Shown here: one piece after another, positions 1 through 6,947 of the stretch
Layout of the letters: each line of letters begins with the position of its first letter
How positions within the stretch are numbered: position 1 is the stretch's first letter
Source: an uncultured Eubacteriales bacterium
GTDB lineage: Bacteria; Bacillota; Clostridia; Lachnospirales; Lachnospiraceae
DNA length: 16,272 nt
Assembly (NCBI GenBank): GCA_900313765.1
Contig: OMSN01000012.1
Coordinates: 1-16,272 of the forward strand
Direction: 5' to 3'
Position numbers and translations under genes: made by a program
The notes under the pieces: generated by a model
The model's input: only the letters and a program-made list of their open reading frames with translations
What the model was told of the DNA's origin: nothing
The model's database searches: none

Positions 1-2676
1 ATATCGGAATCCATGCAGAGCAATCAGTTCCCCAGGAAACTGGAGTTCTATGACAGCTTCCTGGACATGATGATGACTCATTTTGCAGGCATCAAACCGA
101 TCAATATCGCGAACACGCAGGTCGGGCTGAATGCCTACTGCGGAGTGTCGGTACTGATCCTGGTCCTGCTGTTTGTTCTGGACAGGAGTATCCCGATCCG
201 GGAGAGAGCTTCGAGAATCGCACTGGCAGCCTTCCTTCTGCTGAGCTTCTCGCTGCGTCCGCTGAATTACATCTGGCATGGATTCCACCAGCAGAACGGT
301 CTTCCGAACCGGTTTGCGTTTATCTACATCGCTGTTGTGCTGACCATGTCTTTCGATTCCTTCAGGAATCTGAAGAAGACCTCTGTGTGGAAAGTGCTGT
401 GTGCAGGCGTGATCCCGGTGATCATTGCGCTGGTGCTGTTCATCAGCGGATCCGGTCTGGATTATGAGGACAATCCGTACCCCGCGTATGTATACCTGAT
501 CACGATCGGCCTGCTGTGCGGCTATCTTGTGCTGCTTCTGGTGATCCGGCTGACGAAGATCAGCAGGCGGACTGCAGCCGTTGTATTGACAGCGGTCTGC
601 TGCGTTGAGGCGGGAGCAGGAAGTGTATATGGGATCATCTGCAATGATTCGGTGACCCGCTCCATCTATCTGGCTGACCAGAAGTCGTACAAGGAACTGA
701 TGGCGCAGATCGGCGACACCGGCTGGTACCGTTCGGAGGTGGATGCGCAGCGCATGCGCAATGTGACACTGTTCTGCGGAGGAAACTCCGTAGTCATGTT
801 CAACTCCACCATGCAGCAGTCAGTGACACGGTTCTGCGACGCGATCGGCATGGAGGCCAGGACAAACAAAAACGGATACAATGGCGTCACGAAACTGATG
901 AACGATGTGTTTGGAATCCGCTATGTCCTGAGCGCGAACGGTGACGGAAGCACATTGTACGGATTCCCCCAGATTCTGTCTGACAGCAATCTGACCGTCT
1001 ATAAGAACGAAGATGCCCTGCCGCTGGGATTCCTGGTAAATGATTCGATCCTGGGCTGGGATACAACCGCCGGGACACCGATCGAGGTACAGGAGGCATT
1101 TGTCTCACTGGCGACCGGCCATGACGCGATCTATACGCTGGACCGCTATGTGGACCTGGTGGACGGGGAGAAGGTTGAGATCTATATACCGGAAGGGAAG
1201 CAGGTCTATGTCTCTCTTCCGAACCGGGTCAAAGAATTCCGTGTGACGACGCCAGAGTACTCGAAGACTTATTCGACCTACACCGATCATCTGTACTGTA
1301 TCCAGGCATGTGACGGAAGCAATGATGCCTCTGTCACGGCGACAGTCAATAATGGCTCTGCTGCGAAGGCAGTCATCTACACCTGTCCGGATGCGCTGGA
1401 GAAAGAAGTGAGAGACGAACTGGCCCGCACGCCGCTGGAGAATATCTCGGCGAAGGGCAGAAGGCTGTCGGGAACCATACAGGCGGATCGCAGTGGCGAA
1501 CTGCTGATCACGATCCCATATGACAGGAACTGGAAGTGCCTTGTGGACGGAAAACAGGTGCAGGCAGACTGCATCGGGCAGGCACTGATGGGCATTCCCC
1601 TCACAGAGGGCAGCCATGAGATCGTCCTGACGTATATGCCTGACGGAATGGGAATGGGAGCTGCTGTCAGTCTGCTCTGTGGTGTGTGGATGTTGATCTC
1701 CTGCATGATGGAAAGAAAGCGCAGGAAGAAGGAGATGGAATTGGGGAATACTAGTATGGTGGATGCAGATGTGATCAATGCAATCATGGATATCGCCGGA
1801 GAAGATCATGTCTGTGAAAATGAACCGATGAGCCGGCATACGACATTCAGGATCGGCGGCCCTGCGGATCTGTATGTGATACCGGACAGTGAGGAGCATC
1901 TGCTGGAAGTGATCCGAATCTGCAGAGCGATGAAGGTTCCGTTCTATGTGACCGGAAACGGCAGCAATCTTCTTGTGTCGGACAGCGGATACCGCGGCGT
2001 GATCATCCAGATCGGACGCAATCTGTCAGATGTCACAGTGATCGGTACACAGATTCATGCACAGGCAGGCGCCCTGCTGTCGACAGCAGCTCACAGGGCA
2101 ATGGACGCATCCCTTACCGGTATGGAACCTCTGTCCGGGATCCCCGGAACACTGGGCGGCGCGCTGACCATGAATGCCGGTGCCTATGGCAGTGAGATGA
2201 AGGATATAACTTCTGAGGTGAAGGTGCTGACGGAAGATGGAAAAGTGCTCACACTGACAGGTGAAGAGATGCAGTTCGGATACCGGACAAGCATTGTGCA
2301 GAAAGAGAACATGATCGTTCTCAGCGCAGTTCTGAAGCTGCAGGAGGGCGACCGGGATACCATCCTGGAAACGATGCAGGAGCTTCGTCAGAAGAGATTG
2401 GATAAGCAGCCGTTGGATGTGCCCAGCGCCGGATCTACTTTCAAGAGACCGGAAGGCCATTTCGCAGGAGCACTGATCGATGAGGCAGGACTTCGCGGCT
2501 ACCGTGTGGGCGATGCCCAGGTATCCGATAAGCACTGCGGATTTGTGGTGAATAAAGGGAATGCAACTGCTGCGGATGTCTTGCAGTTGATTGAAAATGT
2601 GCAGCGTATCGTATACGAGGACAGTGGGGTACATCTGGAGCCGGAAGTAAGAATGATCGGTTTTCCGACTAAGTGA
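1..2676 (+). CDS. YfhO-family membrane protein (5' partial) in one reading frame with MurB
   Basis: This frame is open from the left edge, so the first ATG (position 13) is probably internal and the true start lies outside the window. Numbering residues from that ATG, residues 1-577 are the C-terminal part of a YfhO-family multi-pass protein. They include the family's typical segment around WHGFHQQNGLPNRFAFIY (about 89-106). Hydrophobic segments lie near 42-58, 68-85, 100-115, 125-147, 155-178 and 190-208, then a long, presumably extracellular, beta-rich region to about 545, and a last TM segment (about 550-567) followed by ERKRRKKE, which places the C-terminus in the cytoplasm. In Bacillus subtilis and Listeria, YfhO-type proteins transfer sugars onto lipoteichoic acid; a similar envelope role here is inference. 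No stop separates this part from a complete MurB (residues 582-887), which gets its own entry. One extra G in the GGGG run at 1743-1746 would end YfhO at TAG 1752-1754, so the fusion may be a real gene fusion, a recent mutation or an assembly error. Confidence 0.82.
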   Translation: MSESMQSNQFPRKLEFYDSFLDMMMTHFAGIKPINIANTQVGLNAYCGVSVLILVLLFVLDRSIPIRERASRIALAAFLLLSFSLRPLNYIWHGFHQQNGLPNRFAFIYIAVVLTMSFDSFRNLKKTSVWKVLCAGVIPVIIALVLFISGSGLDYEDNPYPAYVYLITIGLLCGYLVLLLVIRLTKISRRTAAVVLTAVCCVEAGAGSVYGIICNDSVTRSIYLADQKSYKELMAQIGDTGWYRSEVDAQRMRNVTLFCGGNSVVMFNSTMQQSVTRFCDAIGMEARTNKNGYNGVTKLMNDVFGIRYVLSANGDGSTLYGFPQILSDSNLTVYKNEDALPLGFLVNDSILGWDTTAGTPIEVQEAFVSLATGHDAIYTLDRYVDLVDGEKVEIYIPEGKQVYVSLPNRVKEFRVTTPEYSKTYSTYTDHLYCIQACDGSNDASVTATVNNGSAAKAVIYTCPDALEKEVRDELARTPLENISAKGRRLSGTIQADRSGELLITIPYDRNWKCLVDGKQVQADCIGQALMGIPLTEGSHEIVLTYMPDGMGMGAAVSLLCGVWMLISCMMERKRRKKEMELGNTSMVDADVINAIMDIAGEDHVCENEPMSRHTTFRIGGPADLYVIPDSEEHLLEVIRICRAMKVPFYVTGNGSNLLVSDSGYRGVIIQIGRNLSDVTVIGTQIHAQAGALLSTAAHRAMDASLTGMEPLSGIPGTLGGALTMNAGAYGSEMKDITSEVKVLTEDGKVLTLTGEEMQFGYRTSIVQKENMIVLSAVLKLQEGDRDTILETMQELRQKRLDKQPLDVPSAGSTFKRPEGHFAGALIDEAGLRGYRVGDAQVSDKHCGFVVNKGNATAADVLQLIENVQRIVYEDSGVHLEPEVRMIGFPTK
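1756..2676 (+). CDS. murB: UDP-N-acetylenolpyruvoylglucosamine reductase (MurB), 306 residues
   Basis: MurB is a cytoplasmic FAD enzyme that reduces UDP-GlcNAc-enolpyruvate to UDP-MurNAc with NADPH, the second committed step of peptidoglycan synthesis. The family landmarks are all present. Numbering from the ATG at position 13, they are the FAD-domain start HTTFRIGGPAD (about 609-619), TGNGSNLLVSD, the glycine-rich SGIPGTLGGALTMNAGAYG (about 706-724), the PSAGSTFKRP motif with the proton-donor Ser (about 808), FVVNKGNATAADV, and the final LEPEVRMIG with its conserved Glu (about 878). The chosen start is ATG 1756, which gives 306 residues, a normal MurB length, with GGGG (1743-1746) nine bases upstream. 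A TTG at 1741, six bases after AAGGAG (1729-1734), is an alternative. The upstream reading frame is continuous with YfhO, so the protein could be made as a fusion or from an internal start. rapZ follows after 49 bases. Confidence 0.92.
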   Translation: MVDADVINAIMDIAGEDHVCENEPMSRHTTFRIGGPADLYVIPDSEEHLLEVIRICRAMKVPFYVTGNGSNLLVSDSGYRGVIIQIGRNLSDVTVIGTQIHAQAGALLSTAAHRAMDASLTGMEPLSGIPGTLGGALTMNAGAYGSEMKDITSEVKVLTEDGKVLTLTGEEMQFGYRTSIVQKENMIVLSAVLKLQEGDRDTILETMQELRQKRLDKQPLDVPSAGSTFKRPEGHFAGALIDEAGLRGYRVGDAQVSDKHCGFVVNKGNATAADVLQLIENVQRIVYEDSGVHLEPEVRMIGFPTK

Positions 2677-2725
2677 GACCTGCAATGTTCCGGGACTGGT
2701 TACGGAGAAGAGGAAGTGATCGCTG

Positions 2726-3580
2726 ATGAGATTTGTGATTGTTACCGGGATGTCCGGATCTGGAAAAACACAGGCCCTTAAGATGCTGGAAGACCTGGGG
2801 TATTTCTGCGTGGACAATCTGCCCCTTGGGCTGGTTGGGAAGTTTGCGGAACTGGCGGCCAACCCCGCTCAGGAATACAGTAAGGTTGCTCTCGGACTGG
2901 ATGTGCGCAGTCTGTACAAGGGAAAAGGCAGCGTAGATGATTTCCTCACCATCATGAATGAATATCCGCATGAGATCCTGTTCATGGAATGTGAGGAGGA
3001 GACACTGGTACGTCGCTACAAGGCATCCCGCCGCCTGCATCCTCTTGCGCAGAACGGAAGGATCGAAGAAGGGATCACACGGGAGCGGGAATACCTGAAG
3101 AAACTCAGGGAGTGTGCCGATTATGTGGTGGATACCAGCAATCTGCTGACCCGGCAGCTGCAGGAAGAGATATCCCGGCTGTTTGCCACGGACGCGCAGG
3201 ATGGATCGCTGTTCCTGTCCATCATGTCCTTCGGTTACAAGTATGGGATCCCTGCGGATGCTGATCTGGTGTTTGACGTGCGGTTCCTGCCGAATCCGTT
3301 CTACGTGGATGAATTGAAGCATAAGACCGGAAATGATCCGCAGGTACAGGCTTATGTCTGCCAGACCGGAGAGGCGGATGAATTCCTTGAGAAGATTGAG
3401 GAGCTGCTGGATTATCTGATTCCGAAGTACAGGGCGGAAGGAAAACGTCAGCTGATGATCTGCGTGGGATGCACCGGCGGCAAACACCGCTCGGTGACAC
3501 TGGCGAACAGGCTGGCTGATTATTACGATCAGAGCCCCTGGCCGGTCTGCGTCCTGCACCGCGATATCGCGAACGCTTAA
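2726..3580 (+). CDS. rapZ: RapZ/YvcJ-family nucleotide-binding protein (RNase adapter)
   Basis: This 284-residue protein has normal family length. The N-terminal P-loop domain carries Walker A GMSGSGKT (residues 8-15) and a Walker-B-like ALGLDVR ending in Asp59. The C-terminal domain carries the family signature GCTGGKHRSV (about residues 247-256), where enterobacterial RapZ binds small RNA and glucosamine-6-phosphate. In E. coli RapZ delivers the sRNA GlmZ to RNase E and so controls GlmS and amino-sugar supply. The Firmicutes homologue YvcJ binds and hydrolyses GTP or ATP and affects competence, but its target is less clear. The start is ATG 2726 with AGGAAG (2711-2716) nine bases upstream. 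Its position between murB and whiA is conserved in many Firmicutes. The usual yvcK gene is not present between rapZ and whiA here. The cytosolic location is inferred. Confidence 0.94.
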   Translation: MRFVIVTGMSGSGKTQALKMLEDLGYFCVDNLPLGLVGKFAELAANPAQEYSKVALGLDVRSLYKGKGSVDDFLTIMNEYPHEILFMECEEETLVRRYKASRRLHPLAQNGRIEEGITREREYLKKLRECADYVVDTSNLLTRQLQEEISRLFATDAQDGSLFLSIMSFGYKYGIPADADLVFDVRFLPNPFYVDELKHKTGNDPQVQAYVCQTGEADEFLEKIEELLDYLIPKYRAEGKRQLMICVGCTGGKHRSVTLANRLADYYDQSPWPVCVLHRDIANA

Positions 3581-3595
3581 GTTTAGGAGAAGTCG

Positions 3596-4600
3596 ATGTC
3601 ATTTTCATCTGAAGTTAAGGAAGAACTGTCCGGACAGATGGACAGTGCCAGACATTGCAGGATCGCGTTTCTGACTGCGCTGTTCCACATGGCTCCTGTG
3701 CTGACAGAGGATTCCATCGGCATACGGACAGACCAGGCAGGCACAGCGCAGGCATTCGAAAACGTACTGAAAAAAGTGGTCTCAGCACCGGTCAGCACAC
3801 TGAGAAGACCGAAGGGAAAAAGCTTCGAAGTCACAGTCACTGTGTCCGGAAAAGACCAGGTGAAGAGCCTCCTGGAGGCAATGAAATATGACAGGGCAGG
3901 CGACCCTGCTTCTCTGCAGGATACGGATATCCGTGCGATCCTGCCTTCCAGGCTCCTTCTGCAGAAGACCTGCTGCAGGCGTGCCTATCTGCGCGGTGTA
4001 TTCCTGATGACAGGCTCCATGAGCGACCCTGCCAAGAGCTATCACCTGGAGATCGTATTCCAGAGGGAAGAGGATGCCGGGATGATCGTGTCGCTGATGG
4101 ATTCCCTGGGATTCGGGGCGAAGGTGTCCAGGCGCAAGGAGCGGTTTGTGGTCTACCTCAAAGACAGTGAGCAGATCTCGGATCTGCTCGGCGCGATGGG
4201 TGCCACAGGAAGTCTCATGAAACTGGAAAATGAGAGAATCCTGAAGGATATCGCCGGCAATATCAACCGGCAGGTTAATTTTGACGCAGCCAATCTGGGA
4301 AGGACAGGGGTCGCTTCTCAGAGGCAGAGAGAAGATATAAAGCTGCTGGAGAAAACCATCGGTCTGAAAGCGCTTCCCTCTTCACTCAGACAGGCAGCGC
4401 AGCTTCGCCTGAGCCTTCCGGACGCAAGTCTCAAGGAACTGTCAGAGGCATCACAGCCTCATGTTGGCAAGAGCGGCATCAACCACAGACTGAAGAAACT
4501 TCAGGACATGGCTGCCCAGATCCGCCTGGAAAGCGGTATGGATCCGGCAGCGCCTTCAGATGAGGAGCAGCGAAATGAAATGAACGGAGGAGATTCATGA
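3596..4600 (+). CDS. whiA: DNA-binding protein WhiA
   Basis: This 334-residue protein begins with the typical WhiA opening MSFSSEVKEELS. WhiA combines two degenerate LAGLIDADG homing-endonuclease repeats (roughly residues 10-215, including CRRAYLRGVFLMTGS) with a C-terminal helix-turn-helix (about residues 262-310, around SLKELSEASQPHVGKSGINHR). In Streptomyces WhiA is a sporulation regulator. In Bacillus it binds DNA and affects cell division and chromosome segregation without an obvious endonuclease activity. The start is ATG 3596, preceded by AGGAGA (3585-3590) five bases upstream and 15 bases after the rapZ stop. The C-terminal tail (about 20 residues rich in Glu and Asn) extends slightly past the usual family end. 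The gene overlaps the next one by the four bases ATGA, pointing to translational coupling. In many Firmicutes an HPr/Crh gene follows; here it is replaced by a membrane protein. Confidence 0.95.
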   Translation: MSFSSEVKEELSGQMDSARHCRIAFLTALFHMAPVLTEDSIGIRTDQAGTAQAFENVLKKVVSAPVSTLRRPKGKSFEVTVTVSGKDQVKSLLEAMKYDRAGDPASLQDTDIRAILPSRLLLQKTCCRRAYLRGVFLMTGSMSDPAKSYHLEIVFQREEDAGMIVSLMDSLGFGAKVSRRKERFVVYLKDSEQISDLLGAMGATGSLMKLENERILKDIAGNINRQVNFDAANLGRTGVASQRQREDIKLLEKTIGLKALPSSLRQAAQLRLSLPDASLKELSEASQPHVGKSGINHRLKKLQDMAAQIRLESGMDPAAPSDEEQRNEMNGGDS

Positions 4601-5811
4601 CAGCCGTTTATCTGATATTTACAGTGCTCTCACTGTTCAACTGCATGCTTCCTGCGGGAGTGTTCAGCATGATCTGGGAACAGATCAGCAGCAATATGAC
4701 CGTGGGAGTTCCCTATATTGCAATCATACGGGTACTCATCGCATTCGGGATCATTCTGGCTGTGGTCCTGTCTGACAGGATCCGTGCGTATGTGATGATC
4801 CGGGACATCGTGATCGGTTCAACCGCACTGGAAGCGCTGGCGCTTCTGGGGTTCTCACTGTCAAGAGTATTCTGGAATCTGTGCCTGTGGGCTTTCTGTC
4901 TGGGAATTGGAATGGGCCTGGGAGTATCGCTTCTGTGCCGGATGCTGCGCCGCGCGGGAAACCGGTTTGCTGAGATCGTATTTGCAGGAGGAGCCTGCGG
5001 GATCATGGCCGGGGTGTGGATCCTTGACCAGGTATTTCGCAGAGGCGGAAACTGGCGCACTTCCTGTCAGATCCTCGCGGTGACGCAGGTTCTGCTGTGC
5101 CTGATCCAGTTTTCACTCAGAAGGAGGCGCCTTAGAGATTCCGAGGAGACTGTGCACAGGCTTCAGAGGGAGAGAAACCGCAGAAGATCGGACAGAAGGC
5201 AGGAAATGATCCGCAGGGACGGAGCTGTGGATGAAAGGTCTGCTTCGCATTATTACCTGAGACTTCTGTGCTGCTATCTTGCCTGCACACTCTGCTCGAT
5301 CCTGATACTTGGAGCGGTCCTGTGGCCGGAGGCATATCTGGTATCCTCCGCGGGCACTGCCATCTCTTCGTTCAGGGCTGTTATGCTGGTGGTGGGAGGC
5401 CTTGCGGCCGGCCGTATCCTGTCAGCCATGGTGCCCTGGCCGGCGAGGATAAAATGCGTGTTGTCCGGGATCCTGTCAGTCGCAGTGACAGCAGCTGCCG
5501 CATTGCTGATGCATGCAGGCAGATCCGTACTGCTGCTGGAGGTGTTTCAGTTTGCAGTTGGTTTTGCAGCGGGACCGCTGTTTCCGAATATGGACCTTCT
5601 GGAAGATGAGCGGCTGGATGAGGACGCGCAGGATTCGCTGTTTGGAATGCTGAGCGCTTTCTACTTTGGCGGATGGGCAGTGATCACACCGCTCACACAG
5701 GCGCTTGTGGGAAGTTCACAGGAGAGATATTTTGCATGGTGGATGCTGCTTGCTGCAGCGCTGATGATGATCTGTACAGCCGGTGGTGCGAAGCGGTTCA
5801 GGAGGGAATGA
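4597..5811 (+). CDS. MFS-like 12-TM membrane protein, substrate unknown
   Basis: This 404-residue protein is dominated by hydrophobic segments in two groups of about six, at roughly residues 3-23, 38-58, 70-95, 97-112, 124-143 and 155-175, then 225-247, 258-278, 283-306, 310-330, 342-365 and 380-397. Between the halves is a long, strongly basic cytoplasmic loop (about residues 175-220) rich in Arg. This two-times-six layout fits the major facilitator superfamily, although I see only weak MFS loop signatures and no residues that name a substrate. The start ATG 4597 overlaps the whiA stop as ATGA, with GGAGG (4586-4590) six bases upstream. The stop lies one base before the start of the next gene. 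The tight coupling suggests co-expression with whiA and the kinase-like gene, but gives no specific function. Confidence 0.75.
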   Translation: MTAVYLIFTVLSLFNCMLPAGVFSMIWEQISSNMTVGVPYIAIIRVLIAFGIILAVVLSDRIRAYVMIRDIVIGSTALEALALLGFSLSRVFWNLCLWAFCLGIGMGLGVSLLCRMLRRAGNRFAEIVFAGGACGIMAGVWILDQVFRRGGNWRTSCQILAVTQVLLCLIQFSLRRRRLRDSEETVHRLQRERNRRRSDRRQEMIRRDGAVDERSASHYYLRLLCCYLACTLCSILILGAVLWPEAYLVSSAGTAISSFRAVMLVVGGLAAGRILSAMVPWPARIKCVLSGILSVAVTAAAALLMHAGRSVLLLEVFQFAVGFAAGPLFPNMDLLEDERLDEDAQDSLFGMLSAFYFGGWAVITPLTQALVGSSQERYFAWWMLLAAALMMICTAGGAKRFRRE

Positions 5812-5812
5812 G

Positions 5813-6451
5813 ATGGATAAGTATGTGATCACAATCTCCAGAAGATTTGCGAGCAACGGTCATGCGATCGCCAGGAGAGTCGGAGAGATGCTCGGCATAC
5901 CGGTCTATGACCGCAGCGAGGTGGAAGCAAGAGTGTCCATGCTTCAGACAGATCTCGAAGAGGTGTCGGATGATCTCGACCTCCAGGACAGTGGGGATAC
6001 ACCGTCAAAGCAGGAGTCCGGCATCAGTATCCTGAAGGGGCTGTTCAGGCGCGATAACAAGGAGGAGGCTCCGGATCCAGGCAGGGTTGAGTTCGACCGG
6101 CAGTGTGAAGTGATCCGAGCCCTTGCCCAGGAGGGCCCCTGTATCATTATCGGCCGCTGTGCGGATGAGATCTTTCTGAATGATCCGTGCGCCCTGCACG
6201 TGTTCATTTACGCGGAAGATTCCGTCCGGCTGAAGAACAGCATGGAGATGCTGCATACGGGAGAAAAGGAAGCAATGGCATTGATTCAGAATGAGGACCG
6301 TGCCAGGGAGAAATATCGCAAGAAGTATGCAAAAAATGCAGGAGACGAGCTTACAGGCAGACATCTGCTGATCGATTCGGGCAGATTCGGTGTCGAGGAG
6401 AGTGCAAAGATTCTCGTGGAAGCAGCCAGCTACTTGTTCAAAGACCAGTGA
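5813..6451 (+). CDS. Cytidylate-kinase-like protein
   Basis: The protein has 212 residues from ATG 5813. I prefer this start to the in-frame start at 5783 because AGGAGGG (5800-5806) lies six bases upstream and the upstream candidate sits inside the preceding gene. It resembles the cytidylate-kinase-like family common in Clostridia. The N-terminus ITISRRFASNGHAIARRVGEM is the expected P-loop region, followed by LGIPVYDRSEVE. CIIIGRCADEIF (about residues 109-120) and a basic NEDRAREKYRKKYAK segment (about 160-174), which would form the lid, are also typical. The usual GSGG core is ASNG here, so nucleotide binding may be altered; related proteins do vary at this site. Canonical Cmk phosphorylates CMP and dCMP, but this family's substrate is not established to my knowledge. 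Residues 55-90 form a charged insertion between the P-loop and the core. Confidence 0.85.
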   Translation: MDKYVITISRRFASNGHAIARRVGEMLGIPVYDRSEVEARVSMLQTDLEEVSDDLDLQDSGDTPSKQESGISILKGLFRRDNKEEAPDPGRVEFDRQCEVIRALAQEGPCIIIGRCADEIFLNDPCALHVFIYAEDSVRLKNSMEMLHTGEKEAMALIQNEDRAREKYRKKYAKNAGDELTGRHLLIDSGRFGVEESAKILVEAASYLFKDQ

Positions 6452-6463
6452 GTACGTTATACT
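6434..6463 (+). promoter_or_regulatory. Possible promoter before nrdR
   Basis: TTGTTC (6434-6439) and TATACT (6458-6463) are separated by 18 bases, a reasonable sigma-A-type pair, with the -35 inside the end of the kinase-like gene. It would allow nrdR and the following genes to be expressed separately from the upstream run. The match is moderate and could be chance. I see no NrdR-box pair around it. Confidence 0.3.
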
Positions 6464-6487
6464 TGCTAAGACAGGGGGGTATGAGTT

Positions 6488-6937
6488 ATGAGATGTCCGT
6501 TTTGTTCGAGTGAAGATACCAGAGTCACGGATTCCAGACCGGTGGAAGAAACGAATTCGATCCGCAGAAGAAGGCAGTGTGACAGATGCGGCAAACGCTT
6601 TACAACCTACGAGAAGATCGAGACGATACCGCTGGTCGTGATCAAGAAGGATAATACCAGGCAGCAGTATGACCGCAGCAAGATCGAGCAGGGAGTGATG
6701 CGTGCCTGCTATAAGCGCGCGGTGCCCATTGCAGATATCCAGGCGATGGTAGACCGTGTCGAGGCTGAGATCTATAATCGAGGGACCGGAGAGATCAAGA
6801 GTTCTGAGATCGGGGAGATGATCATAGAGGAACTGAAAGATCTGGACCCGGTTGCCTATGTCCGTTTCGCGTCCGTCTACAGGGAATTCAAGGATGTCGG
6901 AACTTTTATGGAAGAGTTGAAGAAGATTATCAAGTGA
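6488..6937 (+). CDS. nrdR: Transcriptional repressor NrdR
   Basis: This 149-residue protein matches NrdR throughout. The N-terminal zinc ribbon has Cys3, Cys6, Cys31 and Cys34 (CPFC and CDRC) with the basic segment SIRRRRQCDRC. The ATP-cone domain (about residues 49-139) starts at PLVVIKKD and contains KIEQGVMRACYKR and AYVRFASVYREF. NrdR senses ATP and dATP through the cone and represses ribonucleotide reductase operons by binding tandem NrdR boxes. The start is ATG 6488, eight bases after AGGGGGG (6473-6479); the ATG at 6481 is out of frame. The gene follows the kinase-like gene by 36 bases and precedes the DUF5717-like gene by 10 bases. No nrd structural gene lies in the window, so its targets are elsewhere. 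Confidence 0.97.
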   Translation: MRCPFCSSEDTRVTDSRPVEETNSIRRRRQCDRCGKRFTTYEKIETIPLVVIKKDNTRQQYDRSKIEQGVMRACYKRAVPIADIQAMVDRVEAEIYNRGTGEIKSSEIGEMIIEELKDLDPVAYVRFASVYREFKDVGTFMEELKKIIK

Positions 6938-6947
6938 GGTAATAGCC

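Noticed and set aside
5783..5812. Upstream start for the kinase-like protein
   Set aside because: It would overlap the MFS-like gene by about 30 bases and lacks a ribosome binding site, whereas ATG 5813 has AGGAGGG at ideal spacing.
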